This document shows, one piece after another, positions 13,362 through 13,723 of a stretch of 13,723 nt of DNA (its first letter is position 1; each line of letters begins with the position of its first letter). Position numbers and translations under genes: made by a program. The stretch is from an uncultured Collinsella sp. GTDB taxonomy: Bacteria; Actinomycetota; Coriobacteriia; Coriobacteriales; Coriobacteriaceae. Location of the stretch: contig CABRDB010000102.1 of assembly GCA_902469555.1 (NCBI GenBank), positions 1 to 13,723 of the forward strand, in the 5' to 3' direction. The notes beneath the pieces are model-generated. The model saw only the letters and a program-made list of their open reading frames with translations, made no database searches and was not told where the DNA came from.

Positions 13362-13723
13362 GTGTTTGGTATAGGAGAGGGTGAGCTCGCGATCATCGTG
13401 GTCTTCGGCTTTTTGCTGTTTGGCCCGGATAAGCTCCCGCAGATGGGCCGCACGATCGGCCGTGCCATCCGTCAGTTCCGCGAGACGCAGGAAAAGATGA
13501 CGGCCGTTGTTCAGTCCGAGATAATCGATCCGGTGAGCGAGGCCGCGTCGGCCCCGGTCAAGCCCAAGAAGGCTGCCGTCGATGACGATTCCGATGCAGA
13601 CGAGGATGCCGTCGAGACGGCTGCGCCCGCAAAGAAGGAGACCTTTGCCGAGCGCCGTGCCCGCCTTGCCGCCGAGAAGGCCGCGAGCGAGGCTGCCGCC
13701 GAGGGCGAGGGTGCTGCTGAGGA
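13362..13723 (+). CDS. Sec-independent (Tat) translocase TatA/TatB-family protein, 3' end outside window
   Basis: A GTG start at 13362, 5 nt after GGAGG (13352-13356), opens a frame to the window edge (120 full codons). The N-terminus, FGIGEGELAIIVVFGFLLFG, is one short transmembrane helix, followed by the FGP hinge and an amphipathic helix (PDKLPQMGRTIGRAIRQFRE), the standard plan of TatA/TatB, which with TatC exports folded proteins across the membrane. Residues from about 55 onward are a low-complexity Ala/Glu/Lys/Asp-rich cytoplasmic tail. FGPDKLPQMGR resembles Bacillus TatAd/TatAy proteins. A long polar tail is also seen in TatB, so the subtype is left open. It is out of frame with the ATG at 13358, which would give only a few codons. 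A tatC gene may follow outside the window. Confidence 0.88.
   Translation, partial: MFGIGEGELAIIVVFGFLLFGPDKLPQMGRTIGRAIRQFRETQEKMTAVVQSEIIDPVSEAASAPVKPKKAAVDDDSDADEDAVETAAPAKKETFAERRARLAAEKAASEAAAEGEGAAE

Overview
The window looks like part of a Coriobacteriia chromosome (class-level guess good; Collinsella or a close relative is an inference from codon use, intergenic repeat style and gene content, not from a database match). It is GC-rich with strong GCC/GGC/GAG codon preference. Genes are typical of an anaerobic gut actinobacterium: PTS sugar uptake, a manganese-type family II pyrophosphatase, NhaA, a PcrA helicase and a TatA-like protein. No IS transposase, phage gene, CRISPR array, tRNA or rRNA was seen.

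Layout. 1-876: 3' end of a PcrA/UvrD helicase gene, followed by a nested 130-bp palindrome (884-1013) and further terminator-like hairpins. 1160-2884 (minus strand): a GntR/UTRA regulator followed by class I mannose-6-phosphate isomerase. 2885-3186: divergent control region with short palindromes, a plus-strand promoter, and a 90-bp inverted pair of an interspersed repeat in the leader of the next gene. 3187-6857 (plus): a beta-glucoside PTS module of GH1 6-phospho-beta-glycosidase, EIIC, EIIB and EIIA, closed by a good terminator. 7099-8052: ROK sugar kinase with a third copy of the repeat just upstream. 8212-9135: family II pyrophosphatase with terminator. 9403-10761: NhaA antiporter, preceded by a potentially folded leader ending in a terminator-like hairpin. 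10762-11133: AT-richer non-coding stretch with several inverted repeats. 11134-11388 (minus): small unrecognised protein. 11539-12843: aspartate aminotransferase-like PLP enzyme. 12895-13209: STAS anti-anti-sigma factor. 13362 to the end: TatA/TatB-like protein with a GTG start, cut by the window edge.

How the genes may work together (inference). EIIA and EIIB pass phosphate from HPr to a beta-glucoside entering through EIIC. The GH1 enzyme cleaves the phosphorylated product to a hexose-6-phosphate plus a free sugar or aglycone. The ROK kinase could phosphorylate the free sugar, and ManA connects mannose-6-P with fructose-6-P. The divergent GntR protein is the obvious candidate regulator of the module and possibly of manA.

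I did not find a clearly new multi-gene system. The most interesting unexplained signals are non-coding: the nested palindrome after pcrA, the repeat pair in the beta-glucosidase leader with a related copy before the ROK gene, the leader of nhaA, and the structured AT-richer gap after nhaA.
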